Assembly (NCBI GenBank): GCA_963920765.1
Contig: OY987246.1
Coordinates: forward strand, 7,690,501-7,754,500
DNA length: 64,000 nt
Reading direction: 5' to 3'
Source of the DNA: Ulota crispa
Lineage: Eukaryota; Streptophyta; Bryopsida; Orthotrichales; Orthotrichaceae
This document shows, in pieces, positions 33,930 to 45,998 of the stretch. The notes beneath the pieces are model-generated. The model saw only the letters and a list, made by a program, of their open reading frames with translations. It made no database searches and was not told the origin of the DNA. How positions within the stretch are numbered: the stretch's first letter is position 1; each line of letters opens with the position of its first letter. The translations under genes were made by a program, and so were the position numbers.

Positions 33930-35073
33930 CCCCTAAACATACTATGGGGTAGAAGATAAGTTGCCATATACTTGGCATTTAGTACCAAGAAGTTTTAACT
34001 CCAAAAGGACTGGTGTCCCTTCAAGGGACAAATGGGATTTTGGGCACATACTTACAGCCTTAATTTTTTTCTTGATTTTTTGAAACTTTTTTGAAGATAG
34101 AAAAACGCATTAGCTTTTGGGGAATTTAATTTTTATTCCAATTTGCCTGGGAGCAAAAGTTATGCCCAAATAGGCACAAATTTAGAGATTGGGTAGCAAT
34201 TTTTTTTTACAAAAACTTGAAATTTCTTTTTTGATTTTTTTCTCATAGATTGTGTATTTTTCTACATCTAAGGCTTTGACACATTCCATTTGGACTAGTT
34301 ATGAGAAAGTTATGGACAATCTTGTTTTTTGGCAAAGGTAAACATCTTCTTGAAAAAACAACTTGCAAAGTTCATTTTTGAATGCAAGTTTAATATATTT
34401 TCATAATATGTTGTAGGAAAGGGTGAAGTCTGCTTGCTAGAACAATCTTGACATTGGGATTATTGTGCTTCAATTCCATTGCAAGGTTATTAACAATTTA
34501 AGTTTTTGTTCTATCTCATACCTTCTTCTACCTAATTTTTTTAAGAATGAAAATTAAGTGTTTTTTGTTTTCATTTTTTTCTGAAGATTCTCAACTCAAT
34601 CTTCCACCATAAAGACGTAAACCTTCAAATTCCATGGTGCAAAAATTTAAGTCAAAAAAGTTCAAAGTCAAATAATCTAGGCATGCAAGGTGCAAAAAAA
34701 AATGGCTTTCTACACTTTAAATGCAAATATCTTACAATATGTGCAGTCAAAGTTTTTGAATTTGTTTTTACACATTCTTATACTAGTGTGGTACAAGATC
34801 CCAACTTCAGATATGCAAAATGACCAATTTTCAAACCTTTTTAGTCTTTGCCAGAGAAATGGCAGTTTGGACTTTTGAATGTCTCTTGACAAAATAAAGG
34901 CCGGGTCCTTTAGGGGTTAATTTGGGATCTCCAATAGCTCACCAAAATTGTATTGATTTATATTCTAACTTCTTTATTGATCTCAATCATAGTGAAGATG
35001 TGGATTCATTTTAAATACAAGAAAATATCATATATTATACTAGCTTGCAAAGGAATTTTTAGAAATTTAGGGA
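33930..35073 (+). mobile_element. Small TTAA element, family D, copy 3, split by another element
   Basis: TTAA 33926-33929 then CCCCTAAACATACTATGGGG; right end AAATTTAGGGA before TTAA 35074-35077. The 918-bp element at 33999-34916 sits inside it. The remaining 222 bp match copies at 21915 and 56723, including TTTGGGATCTC and AGCTCACC. Confidence 0.83.
33999..34916 (+). mobile_element. TTAA element, family F, 918 bp, nested in family D
   Basis: Flanked by TTAA 33995-33998 and 34917-34920. Starts CTCCAAAAGGACTGGTGTCCC and ends GGCCGGGTCCTTTAGGGG. Uninterrupted family D copies contain a single TTAA at this place, so the insertion duplicated TTAA. A second, inverted copy is at 52562-53478. Confidence 0.88.
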
Positions 35074-35138
35074 TTAACTTGTTAAAAATGTTGCTTACCA
35101 AAAGAGTTGGTTGTAATCATTTGAAGACCATTTACTAC

Positions 35139-35145
<7 letters not shown>

Positions 35146-35184
<39 letters not shown>
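35146..35184. repeat. TA microsatellite
   Basis: About 39 bases of TA repeat with one interruption, immediately left of a GGAATTG-ended foldback MITE. Confidence 0.9.
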
Positions 35185-35592
35185 GGAATTGATATGTGTA
35201 CCACACCCTTTCAATTACTATACCACACCCCATAGTAAATTTCAGATTTCTACCATCAAAAAGTTGAATTTGAGAATTCAGAATTCAGATTTGGACTTAG
35301 AGACCATGATTTAGTCTAAAACCACAAAAAAGTTGTAATTCAACAACACCCAATGAAAAAGTTTTTTTTTTTTTTCAAACTAAAGTAAAAGTAACACTTT
35401 TCTCCCTAGCTAAACTTTTTCATTGGGTGTTGTTGAATTGCAACTTTTTTGTGGTTCTAGACTAAATCATGGTCTCTAAGTCCAAATCTAAATTCTTAAT
35501 TCTCAAAATCAGCTTTTTGATGGTAGAAATCTAAAATTTACTCTTGGGTGTGGTACAGTAATTGAAAGGGTGTGGTACACATATCAATTTCC
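35185..35592. mobile_element. Foldback MITE with GGAATTG ends, 408 bp
   Basis: Starts GGAATTGATATGTGTACCAC and ends GTGGTACACATATCAATTTCC; the arms run about 190 bp each around a poly(T) centre. TA-repeat DNA flanks both sides (left 35146-35184, right TATATATA near 35595). The interior is shared with the 28667-29530 element. Confidence 0.87.
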
Positions 35593-35595
35593 GAT

Positions 35596-36223
35596 ATATA
35601 TATAGGGCAGATACCAAAAATCCTAGTAGACCAATAGTATGCTTGTGTCTTGTCTTTAAATTTACAATTCCATTTGGATTTGTGTGCTACTCAAGTGCCC
35701 CCATACGTATTCAACAGAGGAGAGCACATCAGCACATAGCCACATACAATACAGCTTGAGCGGCTAAACCCTAGTTTTGCAATACAGTCCGCCTTGGAAA
35801 TGAGCAAGAGATTTCAGTGTTGCTATGTTTCACGATTCTTTTAATTTTGTTTTGTTTTTGTGTTCATTATCTCTTGTAAGAGGAATTATGTTATGTAATC
35901 CTTGCTCAGCTAAAGTACAAAGGTACTCTTCAGAATCTGAGGACAATGTACAGTACAGTACAGTACAGTATAGTGGGAATCAATCCATTGCATGTACTGC
36001 TGTCCTTGAAATTGGCATGATTGGCCAAATTTATACATGACTTTGTACGTCTTTCACAATGCAAAAAAAATTGTTGCACTTGAGGGCTCATCCATTAACC
36101 TTTGCATGGGAGTTGTAGAGTACTCAACTCTCTTTGGAGATTTTGAATGTAAATATACGTATTCTCACATGGCCCTTAATTCCGCCCTCATGTTGTAGGG
36201 ATGGACATTATAAGACACAAATG
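35596..36223. other. Unassigned DNA with a short ACAGT tandem
   Basis: ACAGT repeats four to five times near 35949-35970. No gene is recognised. Confidence 0.5.
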
Positions 36224-36225
36224 TA

Positions 36226-37096
36226 CAGTGGGGTAGAATAAGTATTAGTCCCCTTATTCTATTGTTCAAAGGATTTAGCATTTTATAGAATGTAATTGGT
36301 TTTTTTGTATCTTGTATCATTGATCTTTAATTCTTACACAATCCTAATCAAGCATACCAAATTTGAGTTTCAAAAAACCAAAATCTTATTTTTGGTGAAT
36401 TATTTTAGATATAATTCATGGTTTTATATGATAATGTATTAAAAAACATTGGTGATGAATTTTTGAGATTTGATTGCATGGGTATGTAGAAAACATCCAT
36501 ATACACATATTTTGTTCAAACAAAAATCTCCAAAAAGTCTCAAACTTCCCTTTATAGGGATTTCAATGTTGAAGTGATCATAACCAAATTTAGTAAAATA
36601 GATGTTTCTTTTTGGTAATCAGATTTTGCTAATTGACTCATACATTATGATTAGGTTTGTAGCTTTGAGCATGATGATATGATTTTTTTGCCAAAAGCTA
36701 ATTAGAAAACAAAAAAATCTATTTTACTAAATTTGGTCATGATCACCCCAACATGGAAATCTCTATAGAAGGAAATTTGAAACTTTTTTAAGATGCTTGT
36801 TAAAAGGAGAGATGTGCTTATGGATGTTTCTTACGTACCCATGCAATCAAATCTCAAAAATTCATCACCAATGTTATATAATTAATTATCATATAAAATC
36901 ATGAATTATATCTAAAACAATTCACTAAAAATAGGGTTTTGGTTTTTTGAAACTCAAATTTGGTATGCTTGATTAGGATTGTGTAAGAATTAAAGATTAG
37001 TAATACAAAATACAAAAAAGCCAATTGCATTCTATAAAGTGCTAAAATCCTTTGAACTATAAAATAGGGGGGACTAATACTTATTCTACCCCACTG
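36226..37096. mobile_element. Palindromic Tc1/pogo-like MITE, copy 2
   Basis: 871 bp, same family as 7863-8732. Starts CAGTGGGGTAGAATAAG and ends in inverse. It is flanked by TA on both sides (36224-36225, 37097-37098), confirming a TA target duplication. Its arms are more diverged than those of copy 1, so this copy is probably older. Confidence 0.88.
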
Positions 37097-37098
37097 TA

Positions 37099-37895
37099 CA
37101 TCACTTGAAGATGTGAGGAGTAAATTTGGTAAATGGATCTCTACTAGAAACATGGATGTTGAAAACTAGTTTGTAAGACCCATATTTGGTATGACTTGTC
37201 ATAAAATGATGAGTTAGATCAAGAGTGGGTCTCAACTCTTCATTCAGGCTAACCATGTATCTACAAGTAGATGATCAACTTGATTGTGACAGTTTGTTCA
37301 ATGTGATGTGTTTATTGTTTATTGGCTTTGACCTAAAAGAGTAGGGGCTTTGGATTGAAAAAAAAGTCTTTGAGAGAATTTGAGTAGGTACCTTGTTCAC
37401 ATAGTAAATTAGCCAATGCCACAAGGACAAGGCCCCTAGTTGCTTATCCTTGAAAAGTCACCAATGCCTTCAAATTTGAGTTATAGAGAAACGTACCTTA
37501 TGGGCTACTTTTATTAATGTTAATGCTACTTTCTTAGATGAAATTTGATTCCTTTTGGCTTTTTTAGTTAATTACTTATTTTACAAAGTGATTTGCTCCA
37601 AATAGCAGCATCATTTAGCATAGTTTTATGTTTTATTTATTTTGCTTTTCAAATTTGATATTGACATTTAGCGTGGTGTTCTCTTGCATTTTAGAGAGCA
37701 CTGTGAAAAAATGACTATCAAGAATAATCTGGGTTTAGCTTTAAACCTCTTGAATTTTTCCCATATGTATTTATTGCAATATAGAATCAAAAGCATTTAG
37801 CCATGTATAACAATTGCAGGGTGAAGTAAAAAATTGGCTACAAAATAAATCTTTTACTTTAGTGTACTCATAGGATGGAATTTTCATAATTTAAA

Positions 37896-37933
<38 letters not shown>

Positions 37934-38897
37934 ATTTTCTTTCATTTTTACTTTAGGAATCTATGATTGTTTCATCTCCTCTAAAAAGAAACCAAATTTG
38001 GATTACTCATAGAAAAGGGCACGTCTTCTTACTTTTATAATTAAGAACAAGAAATTTCATTCATTTGAAATGGAAAACAGAAACATACAAAATAAAAGAT
38101 AGGGAAGGTTGATAAGATATATTCATTTACTATGTTCTCTAGGATGAAAAGGATATGTATTATTAATAACATAATATTCATTAATTTGGGGAACATCCTA
38201 TTGTGGGACTTTTTGATTTTACGTCCTTGCAAGATTATTTAGTTTAGTAAATAATGTTTAAGAACATAAAACTCAAAAGTTTCAAACTTGGGTTTATTCC
38301 GAAATTAGTGAATATTAAATTCAATGATTTATGTATGTTTTACTTAAAAAGGAATAAAACTACACTATACACCTTAGTTGTTTGCTTAAACTTATATTTA
38401 TAGAAGTAAGATTTTATACATGCTTGCTAGCAAGCATCATACCATGCTCCAAATAGAACTGATCACTAAATGGTTGCAAATACATATGCATTGATAATTC
38501 AAATTTTTTTAGACTGTATTTAGGCATCTTGTATACATGTCTTATATTTAATATTGGTTTCAAATGATTTGTTTATATATTATTAAAAATATTAAATCAT
38601 AATTTATTTTATTTTATTTTTTTGGAAGTTGAATCGTTTCTAACTTCCTGTACTCCTTCAAAATTTAAACCATATTCATTGGTTATAATGATCAAAATTC
38701 TTTAGATAGATCGTCAATGACACTTTATTAACCTTTTGCAACCAAGTTAGGTAAAGTCTTTAGCTTCAATAGGACATGATTTCTACAACCAAGAGCATCA
38801 CATCGAGCATCACATAAACTTGTTACATATACAGCTCAAGATTGAAAGTCATAGTTCAAGCAATGTTGTATACTTTGCTTTCTTGTTGGAACATATT
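37099..38897. other. Unassigned AT-rich DNA
   Basis: No gene or element is recognised apart from a TA microsatellite at about 37897-37929. A segment near 37387-37440 resembles one near 47641-47700 (GCCAATGCCAC core). Confidence 0.5.
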
Positions 38898-38901
38898 TTA
38901 A

Positions 38902-39349
38902 CCCCTAAAGGGCCATTGTCCTTTGGGGGACAAATGGAATTTTGGGCATGTACCTATGGCTAAACTACTTTGCGTGATTTTTTGAAACAAACGAAATCAC
39001 ACCTAGCCGCAAACTAAAACTTCTCATAACTTTCATCTCATTTATCAAAATTGAATGATTCAAAGCTCCCCATGTCTATATAAGTCTAAAGAATATGTTT
39101 CAGATTTTTATTTGAAAAAAATGAAAATTTTAAAGAAGTTTTTGGATTCCCAAGAAGCATCATTTTCCAGATTTTCATTTTTAACTTCTTCAAGAAATGT
39201 CCAAATGAAGAAAAAATTACATGCCCAAGTAGATCTTTGAATTCCTCACTTTTAATAACAATTTCAAAAAATCTTGCAAAGTAGTTTAACCATAGGTACA
39301 TGCCCAAAATCCCATTTGCCCCCAAAAAGGACTCTCGATCCTTTAGGGG
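38902..39349. mobile_element. TTAA element with the same end on both sides, 448 bp
   Basis: Flanked by TTAA 38898-38901 and 39350-39353. Both termini are the A end of the 0.95-kb family: CCCCTAAAGGGCCATTGTCC...GGGCATGTACCTATGG on the left and its inverse on the right. The B end is absent. The inverted repeat extends over about 100 bp. Confidence 0.86.
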
Positions 39350-39515
39350 TTAAGGGTGATTGCTACAAAATCTTATATTGTTTTGGTGTCACACTTTGTA
39401 CAGTTAACCCATTTCAAGCATACCCTTTTTACTATTGACTCAACTTAGTTAGAATTTCATAGTAAAGAAGGATGGCAAAGTTCTAACCACAATTTGCATT
39501 TTTCATGGCCTTTAA

Positions 39516-40448
39516 CCCCTAAAGGCTTTTGACTATATTTTCATCAAAACTGCCCCAGAACTGCTATTTGTAGTGCAAGTATCAAATTTTAGATAAAAGT
39601 TATTTTTGGACACATCTAACCGTAAGATCTTGTAGTACACTAGTATCTAGAGATGTGGAAAAAAAATTCAGAAATTTTTGCCATGTGGATTTTTAGGTGA
39701 TTGAGTTTGAATTGACAAAAGTTGTTTTTTGTCCCTGCAAAAATCCGGGCAGCTGCACTTCACAAGGTTAGATTTGTATGAAAAAAGTTTCAAAATGGTT
39801 GTAATTTTTTGTATTCATTCTTCAAGGCAAGTCAGGTACACACTTGAAAATTTTCAAATCATTTGAAAATGTATAACACATAGAAAAAAAATAGTAAGAA
39901 AAAAATAGAGAATGATACAAAACACTTAATTGTTAAGAATTTAATTACAAAAAACAAAAATTCCGATCCCAATGGTCAAAATGTTGTAATAAACAATCTA
40001 CATACTTTGGCTTAATTTTTTTTCCAAAATATTAAAAATTGAGTAAAACATAGGACTTAAAAGTTTCTTTTAGAATAGGGGAATCCATAATTGCCCGCAA
40101 ACATAATCTCCTCATAACTTTCATCTCATTGATGAAAATTGAATGATCCAAAGCTTCCTAAGGATATATATATCCGAAGAACCAATTTCAAAAAACAAAA
40201 TTCAAAAAATGTAATTTTTAAAGAAGGTTTATGAGCTGCCCAAGTTGCCCTCCAAATAAAGAAAACTACATATCATGCAATACTTCTTGAACCATGAAGT
40301 CAAAAGTTATGAAATTTGTTGGGCCTTAAAGCTACTCCTTGGACACATCATGCGTGAAAATTCCAAAGGAAAAAAATGAAAAATCCTTTTGTAGTGAGCT
40401 GCCCAAAATTGCTATGTTGCCAAAAAACACTGTTTGGGCCTTTAGGGA
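39516..40448 (+). mobile_element. TTAA element, 933 bp
   Basis: TTAA 39512-39515 then CCCCTAAAGGCTTTTGACTA; ends GTTTGGGCCTTTAGGG before ATTAA (TTAA 40449-40452). The interior near 39840-40200 is shared with the 0.95-kb family and supplies the empty site for the nested Stowaway MITE at 6938. Confidence 0.84.
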
Positions 40449-40452
40449 TTAA

Positions 40453-41605
40453 AAAAACATCTTCGTTATAAAAAGAACAAATTCACCTGGTTGTCACACT
40501 TGTAATTGTAATTTCATGGTTGGTAGAGGTTTGAGAGTTCAGCAATATGTATTTTGAAGCTAAAATTTTGATAGGAAATTCTATTACATTGATATTCACA
40601 TCATAGATGCCTTTCAAAGTTAAGACAAAATCCCAAAAAAAGGGGTTAAAAAACAAAAACCCCTCTTAATACAAAGTTGGTACACACAACCAACTCTTAA
40701 TGTTAAAAATTTGATTATTCTCTTAATTTTTACTCATAAAATTCCCAAATTACTTCTTTCTTGAGAAATCGTCTTCTCATAATTTTCTTACTCAAGTAAT
40801 TCTCTTACGCTTGAAGATCTTAAGGTAAAAAAAACTGACCATTTTAATATGGACTACGTCACAAGTGTTGCCTTACACAAACATAATCATTCATGCATTG
40901 AGTTGAAAGGGGGTTGCCTCCAATAAACGATCCAATCAGCAACACCGCTTGTGAGGGGGACTTTGAAAGAGGCTTGACATTACTTGGAATGCAGTGGGTA
41001 TATGGGGGGTGGGGTGGGGGGAAGAGTACTGGGGACGAGAATGACTTGTTCCTTAGACTTGCAACTAACTTAACTCCCCTTATTGGCATTTCCCTTTCAT
41101 TCCATGTGCAGTGCAGGGCCTGACAATCTCATCCTCCATTCCTATGCAAGAAACTCCAAACTTAACCGCCTTTGAACAGTACATGAGCCAACATCCACTA
41201 TGTGGACAAAATAAGCACAAAGTTTTTTGTTTAAAAAAAAAAACTTAATTGAAAGATAATTCATTGCAAGGTATCAAAGTACAAAGTTCCTAGCCAAAAA
41301 TAGTTTTGAGAGACCAAAGGACCAAGAGTAATACATACAAAACCAAAAAGTAGCTACGCTACAAACGGCTTTGTTTGTGTAGCATTGGTTTGAGTTTAAA
41401 CTTCTTCATAGCAGCTTCTTTTGCTATAAACCTTCCTCCCTTGCAATCTAGAGCCAACAAAAATAGGCCAAGGTACCAAGCTACCAAGCTGACTACTAGC
41501 GTGACATGCCAAACAAGCCACTGAAGAGCCAAACAAGCCATTGAAGATAGCTATAAAAAGTTTTGTCATTGTAACATTGACTTGTTTTTTGAGCATGTTA
41601 CTTAC
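40453..41605. other. Intergenic DNA with a GC-richer island
   Basis: Around 40900-41160 composition is closer to single-copy DNA, with a G-run (GGGGTGGGGTGGGGGG near 41005). Frames at 40859-41089 (minus) and 40914-41123 (plus) have no recognisable domain. Confidence 0.45.
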
Positions 41606-41609
41606 TTAG

Positions 41610-41835
41610 CCCTTAAACGACGAGAGGGCATCGTATATACACTCCCATATAATGGGCATTTGCTAACAACAAAAGGTTGTAATTAGATATCTTAAATAGC
41701 TCACCATGACCGCATGGATCTATTCTCAAATTTCTTTATTGATCTCAAATGTAATAAAGATGTGGATGCACTTCAAATACAAAAAAAATACATTATATTG
41801 TACTAGTTGCAAAGGGCTGCCTTGTCCTTTAGGAG
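41610..41835 (+). mobile_element. Small TTAA element, family D, copy 4
   Basis: Starts CCCTTAAACGACGAGAGGGC after TTAG, a mutated TTAA. Ends TGTCCTTTAGGAG before TTAA 41836-41839. Length 226 bp. Confidence 0.8.
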
Positions 41836-42356
41836 TTAAACTTCTTAAAGGTGGCTTCTTACAGTATATAACCCCCTCCCGTGTGGTTTAGAGCCAACAA
41901 AACATGCCAACGTATCAAGCTAACTACTAGCGTGCCACACCAAACAAGCTGTTGAAGATAGAGTTTAAAAGTGACTTTATATTCAATGGAAGGAAAGGAT
42001 TTCCTCATAAAAAGAACAATAGAATTGAGGAGTGTTTTGCATTTGTGTCAATGGTTTGTGATGATTGTTATAATTTTTAATTATTTTGTGACATCATTTG
42101 AACAATTTCCATTGGAAATTGAAATGGCTAAGGACTTTTGGCAGTCCAAATTTTGAAAGATAAGAAGATGGATTATAATGTGCAACTAAAAACTCACTTT
42201 CAAACCAAATTAATGAGCTCTAACCCATTGTTACATCCATCATTGCACTCATTGGAGCTCACTAACACATACTGTAAAGCAATTAATTCAAAATCGCTTC
42301 CAAGGTTTATTGTGGACTTGATACTAAAAATTCCATCAGAGGGTTTTTGCCATTAA

Positions 42357-42933
42357 CCCCTAAAAGCCTTTCACTATATTTCACCAAAAAACACTCAAAA
42401 TCAGTCGTTTTGATAACAAAGGCAATAAAAAATATAGAATGAAATCTTGGTGCAATTTACCGTAAGATCTAGTAGCAGACTACTTTATTGTGATGCACTA
42501 AAAGTATGAAAGATTTTTACTGCACAGACTATGAGCTTATAATGAGAAATACTTTTTTTAGGGGACATTTCAATTTTAGGCAGCTCTAAATTGGGGAGGC
42601 TTTTGCACCATTTATTTTCACTTCTTGGCTTGTACTTTTTCAAATTTACATTTATAATAGAGCTGGTCATATGCCAAAAAAGTTTCACATTATGAACTAG
42701 GGAACACATACTAAAAAAATAGAATACAAACTAGCTTCAAGAAAATACTCACACAAAGCCACTTTTTCAACAATTTTTAGCTTCCACATGTAATAATCTC
42801 TTCAAAATCTGAACGGTTGGAGTTTAGAGTTTAGCTAGCTTTGCATGAGGGAAAAAAAACAAAGGAAATTGGCCAAAAATTGTGGCTTTAAAGAAAGTCC
42901 AAGAAGCTTGAAAAGGCCTTGAGCATTTAGGGG
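42357..42933 (+). mobile_element. TTAA element, family E, 577 bp
   Basis: TTAA 42353-42356 then CCCCTAAAAGCCTTTCACTA; ends GGCCTTGAGCATTTAGGGG before TTAA 42934-42937. It shares its right end with 60805-61437 and its interior, inverted, with 23582-24489. Non-coding. Confidence 0.86.
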
Positions 42934-42998
42934 TTAAGCAACACCAGATATATTAATTTTTGTATATGAATTTTTATGTATATATATACACATTTGCA

Positions 42999-43002
<4 letters not shown>

Positions 43003-43038
<36 letters not shown>
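43003..43038. repeat. TA microsatellite
   Basis: About 36 bases of TA repeat, ending exactly at the GGGAATTG start of the adjacent MITE. Confidence 0.9.
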
Positions 43039-43041
<3 letters not shown>

Positions 43042-43445
43042 AATTGCTAAAATCACAGCCAAAATTGCTAACGCCACACCCTTATGAGCATGTAGTTTGA
43101 GAATTTAATGTTAGTTTTTTTTATTCTAGTGATCCATCATTCATTCAATCACTGCATTACCACCTCCTTGAAAGAAAGAAGAACAAATACCTTTTTTTTG
43201 TCAAAATTTTATTGCATCGCTGCTATTTCTTTTGTGCATTTTTGCTTAAAGTAATTCAAATGTCCTATAATCTTAGTATTGGATTCAAGCATCTCCAAAA
43301 AAATTTAATAAAATCTTAGTATGATAGAGGTGAAACAAATATTTGATCCAAATTTAAAAAATCAACATTAAATTCTCTCAAAGCACACCTTGGGGTGTGG
43401 CGTTAGCAGTTTTGGGTGTGGCTTTAGCAATTCTTGCGTGCCCTT
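43039..43445. mobile_element. Foldback MITE with GGGAATTG ends, 407 bp
   Basis: Starts GGGAATTGCTAAAATCACAG and continues with a GCTAACGCCACACCC block; the right end is the inverse (GGGTGTGGCGTTAGC, GGCTTTAGCAATTC). The left end abuts a TA microsatellite. The interior differs from the 28.7- and 35.2-kb elements, so only termini and size are shared. Confidence 0.82.
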
Positions 43446-43904
43446 TTCCAAAATCTTTTGGAATTTTTTGTTACAAGTTGAAGCAATAATTGATGCTTCA
43501 TATATAGATCATTAGATGCCCTCTAACCATTGGCTAAAAAACCAACAAAAAGTTAAGCGCCACCTAGCAAAGTATTAAAGAGTAGCATTGTAATGAAGGC
43601 AAGTACTACTTGTGAATTCAAAAAAAGGACCAAAATGGCAATGCATCAAGGTTTAGATTCTAAACTATTTGTGAGATATTGCTTTTTTGTAAACTAAATC
43701 AAGATTAGATTCTAAACCAATTGATTTGTGAGATATCTTTTGTTGTAAAGTTGAATATTGCATTACCCATACATGTCCAACTTGCACAAAGCGTGTGCCT
43801 ATATATTAGAGTATAAATAGTTTGTAGTTCAAAGGTGTTTGTATTGACCCAAAAGGAAGATATTCTCCAACAGACTTTGTAAATTCTGGTTGCTCTATTG
43901 ACTA

Positions 43905-45065
43905 AGGTACTGTGCTCTATTTTGATGCAATGTTCTAATTTGGTGCACTTTTAGGAATGGCTCACATTGTTCCTTTGAATATCTATTACTGTCATTGATG
44001 AGTTAGGTGCTTAGCAAATTAGGTTAATCCTTTAAAGACCACACACATTTTCCCAAAATCCACTAGAAACTAGGGCAATAAAACTAGATGTGCATTTGAA
44101 TTGAATATGGACCCAATTTGAATAATCCAACCGTATAAATGTGAAGGACACCTTGTTTGTTGTCATGTATCAAAATTTCAGCTAGATCTGTCGTTGGAGG
44201 TGAAATATTATAATAGTTGAGTGAGCTGTACATGGAAAATCTTTAGTTTTTCATGCTTGTGTGGTTTTGAATGTTAATGCTTCATGCAAGCTTTGATTGA
44301 GAAGAACCTTACATTTCTAGAAAGCAAGGTTTCCCACCTTTCCAACAAGACTAGTTTCACACAAAATAGACAAAAATAACAATCACAAGGTGTAGCTAAG
44401 TGGACAAAAAGGGTCAAAATTCCCATTTTCTTTGCTACCCTAAAACAATTCTACAAGAAATTTGATAATTGTTATGGAAAATCCAATCAGTGAAAGCAAT
44501 CAAGAATTGGCCTTAAATGTAAGATGAATTTTTTTAAAATAAAACAATAGTATCATTTCAATGGATTCTCAAATACTACAATTGTACTACTACCATATAG
44601 AGAAACAATACAAGCATATTCCTTAAGCAATTTGAATTTTTTTAAGATTGCACAATTGAAAAGTGGCATTCTTCTTGGATGTTTGATGTATTGTGTTGTT
44701 GCTTTGATCCATCTTTGACCAAATATGGATACATATTTTGAGGCCATGATGTATAAACACCATTATTTATCAACTCACATATCCAATTCCATTGTTGTTT
44801 CTTGGGTTGGATGCAAAATTCTTGTGATCACAAGTGTTCTTCAAGATCATTTTCCAAATTGTTGAGCAATTTTATTGTATAGGCCAAAAACTACTCTCCC
44901 AAACCAAAATATGGTTTGGTGGTCTTTGAATGGTTAACTTGCTAAGCCCACTTAACTCATCAATTACAGTAATAGATATTTGAAGGAACAATATCAGCCA
45001 TTCCTAGAAGTGCACTAGATTTAAACACAGCACCAAATTAGAACACACTAAGGTAGAGCCACCCA
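43905..45065. mobile_element. Foldback structure enclosing a 906-bp TTAA element
   Basis: Inverted arms at about 43905-44023 and 44938-45065 share GTTCTAATTTGGTGC, AGGAATGGCT, AATATCTATTACTGT and GATGAGTTA. Inside lies 44028-44933 (906 bp), flanked by TTAA 44024-44027 and 44934-44937, with diverged ends TCCTTTAAAGACCACAC and GTGGTCTTTGAATGG. Confidence 0.72.
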
Positions 45066-45994
45066 TACCCAATCATTTAAGCTCCTACATGATAGTAAAT
45101 TAGAGCAACAATGTGGCGCAAATTTCTCTTTGGTGGCTTCATACAAAATATTGCAACACAATTTTTTTCATAATTTTTCATGCTAAATTGAATTTTATAC
45201 AAATTTTGAAGTGCATAAAATGTTCAAAACCCATATCCAATCACTAAACTCTCCTGATCCCGATCATAACCAAAGCACTTCTCACTCACTACTTCCTACC
45301 TTCTTTTGAGACACATGTCATGACTTCATTCATTTTAATTCTTAAAAAAGGAAAAAATTCACATTCTGAGGCTTAGAAATAGGCTAGTTGGACCCAAAAC
45401 ACCCTACTGGTTGGGAATAGAACCCAGATTGGAAATGGGCCTCTCTACCTTACCTTAGAACTGTAAGTTCTTCTTCGTCTGAATTGAAGAGAGATTCAAA
45501 CAGCATTCCAGTTGTCAGTTTGAAAGTTCACAAATGTCCTGCCACTTCTCTCTCCTCTTCTTCTGAAAAATCCACTATCTTGGGAAGGGGGGTAAGTTAG
45601 GTAATTCACCGCCAGCTTGGCAGACACTGTCCTGCGATCTCTTGCCCAACTCATGTCCCCGATCAACCAAGTCAGACAGCTCTTTATGCTGAAGGGCAGT
45701 TCACAGTACGAGTACGTCTCAAAACCCACCCAAATTCTCGAAACTTGATTCGTTGGGAGTTGGGACTTGGGAGGATGAAAATTGCCTGAAAATTGGGGGC
45801 GTCGGGGGATGTAAGGTGCGTATCTTCACAGCATGTTTGAATTCTTGGTTCAGTTTGGGAATTTTTAACTTTTTTTGGGATACGGAACTTTTAGTTGGAC
45901 CTTACGAAAATAGAAACCTAACCCAACTTGCGCGTTTACTACACAAGTTACTCTAGTGAGAGCAAGATTTTGAATAGTGCAAGACTCATTCACA
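45066..45994. other. Unassigned intergenic DNA, partly less AT-rich
   Basis: Around 45430-45830 base composition resembles single-copy DNA. Frames at 45496-45729 (minus, 77 codons) and 45753-45956 (plus) have no recognised domain. A diverged exon cannot be excluded. Confidence 0.4.
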
Positions 45995-45998
45995 TTAA

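Noticed and set aside
45410..45440. Minus-strand CTGGGTTCTATTCCCAACC resembling a tRNA T-arm
   Set aside because: No matching acceptor, D or anticodon arms were found around it.
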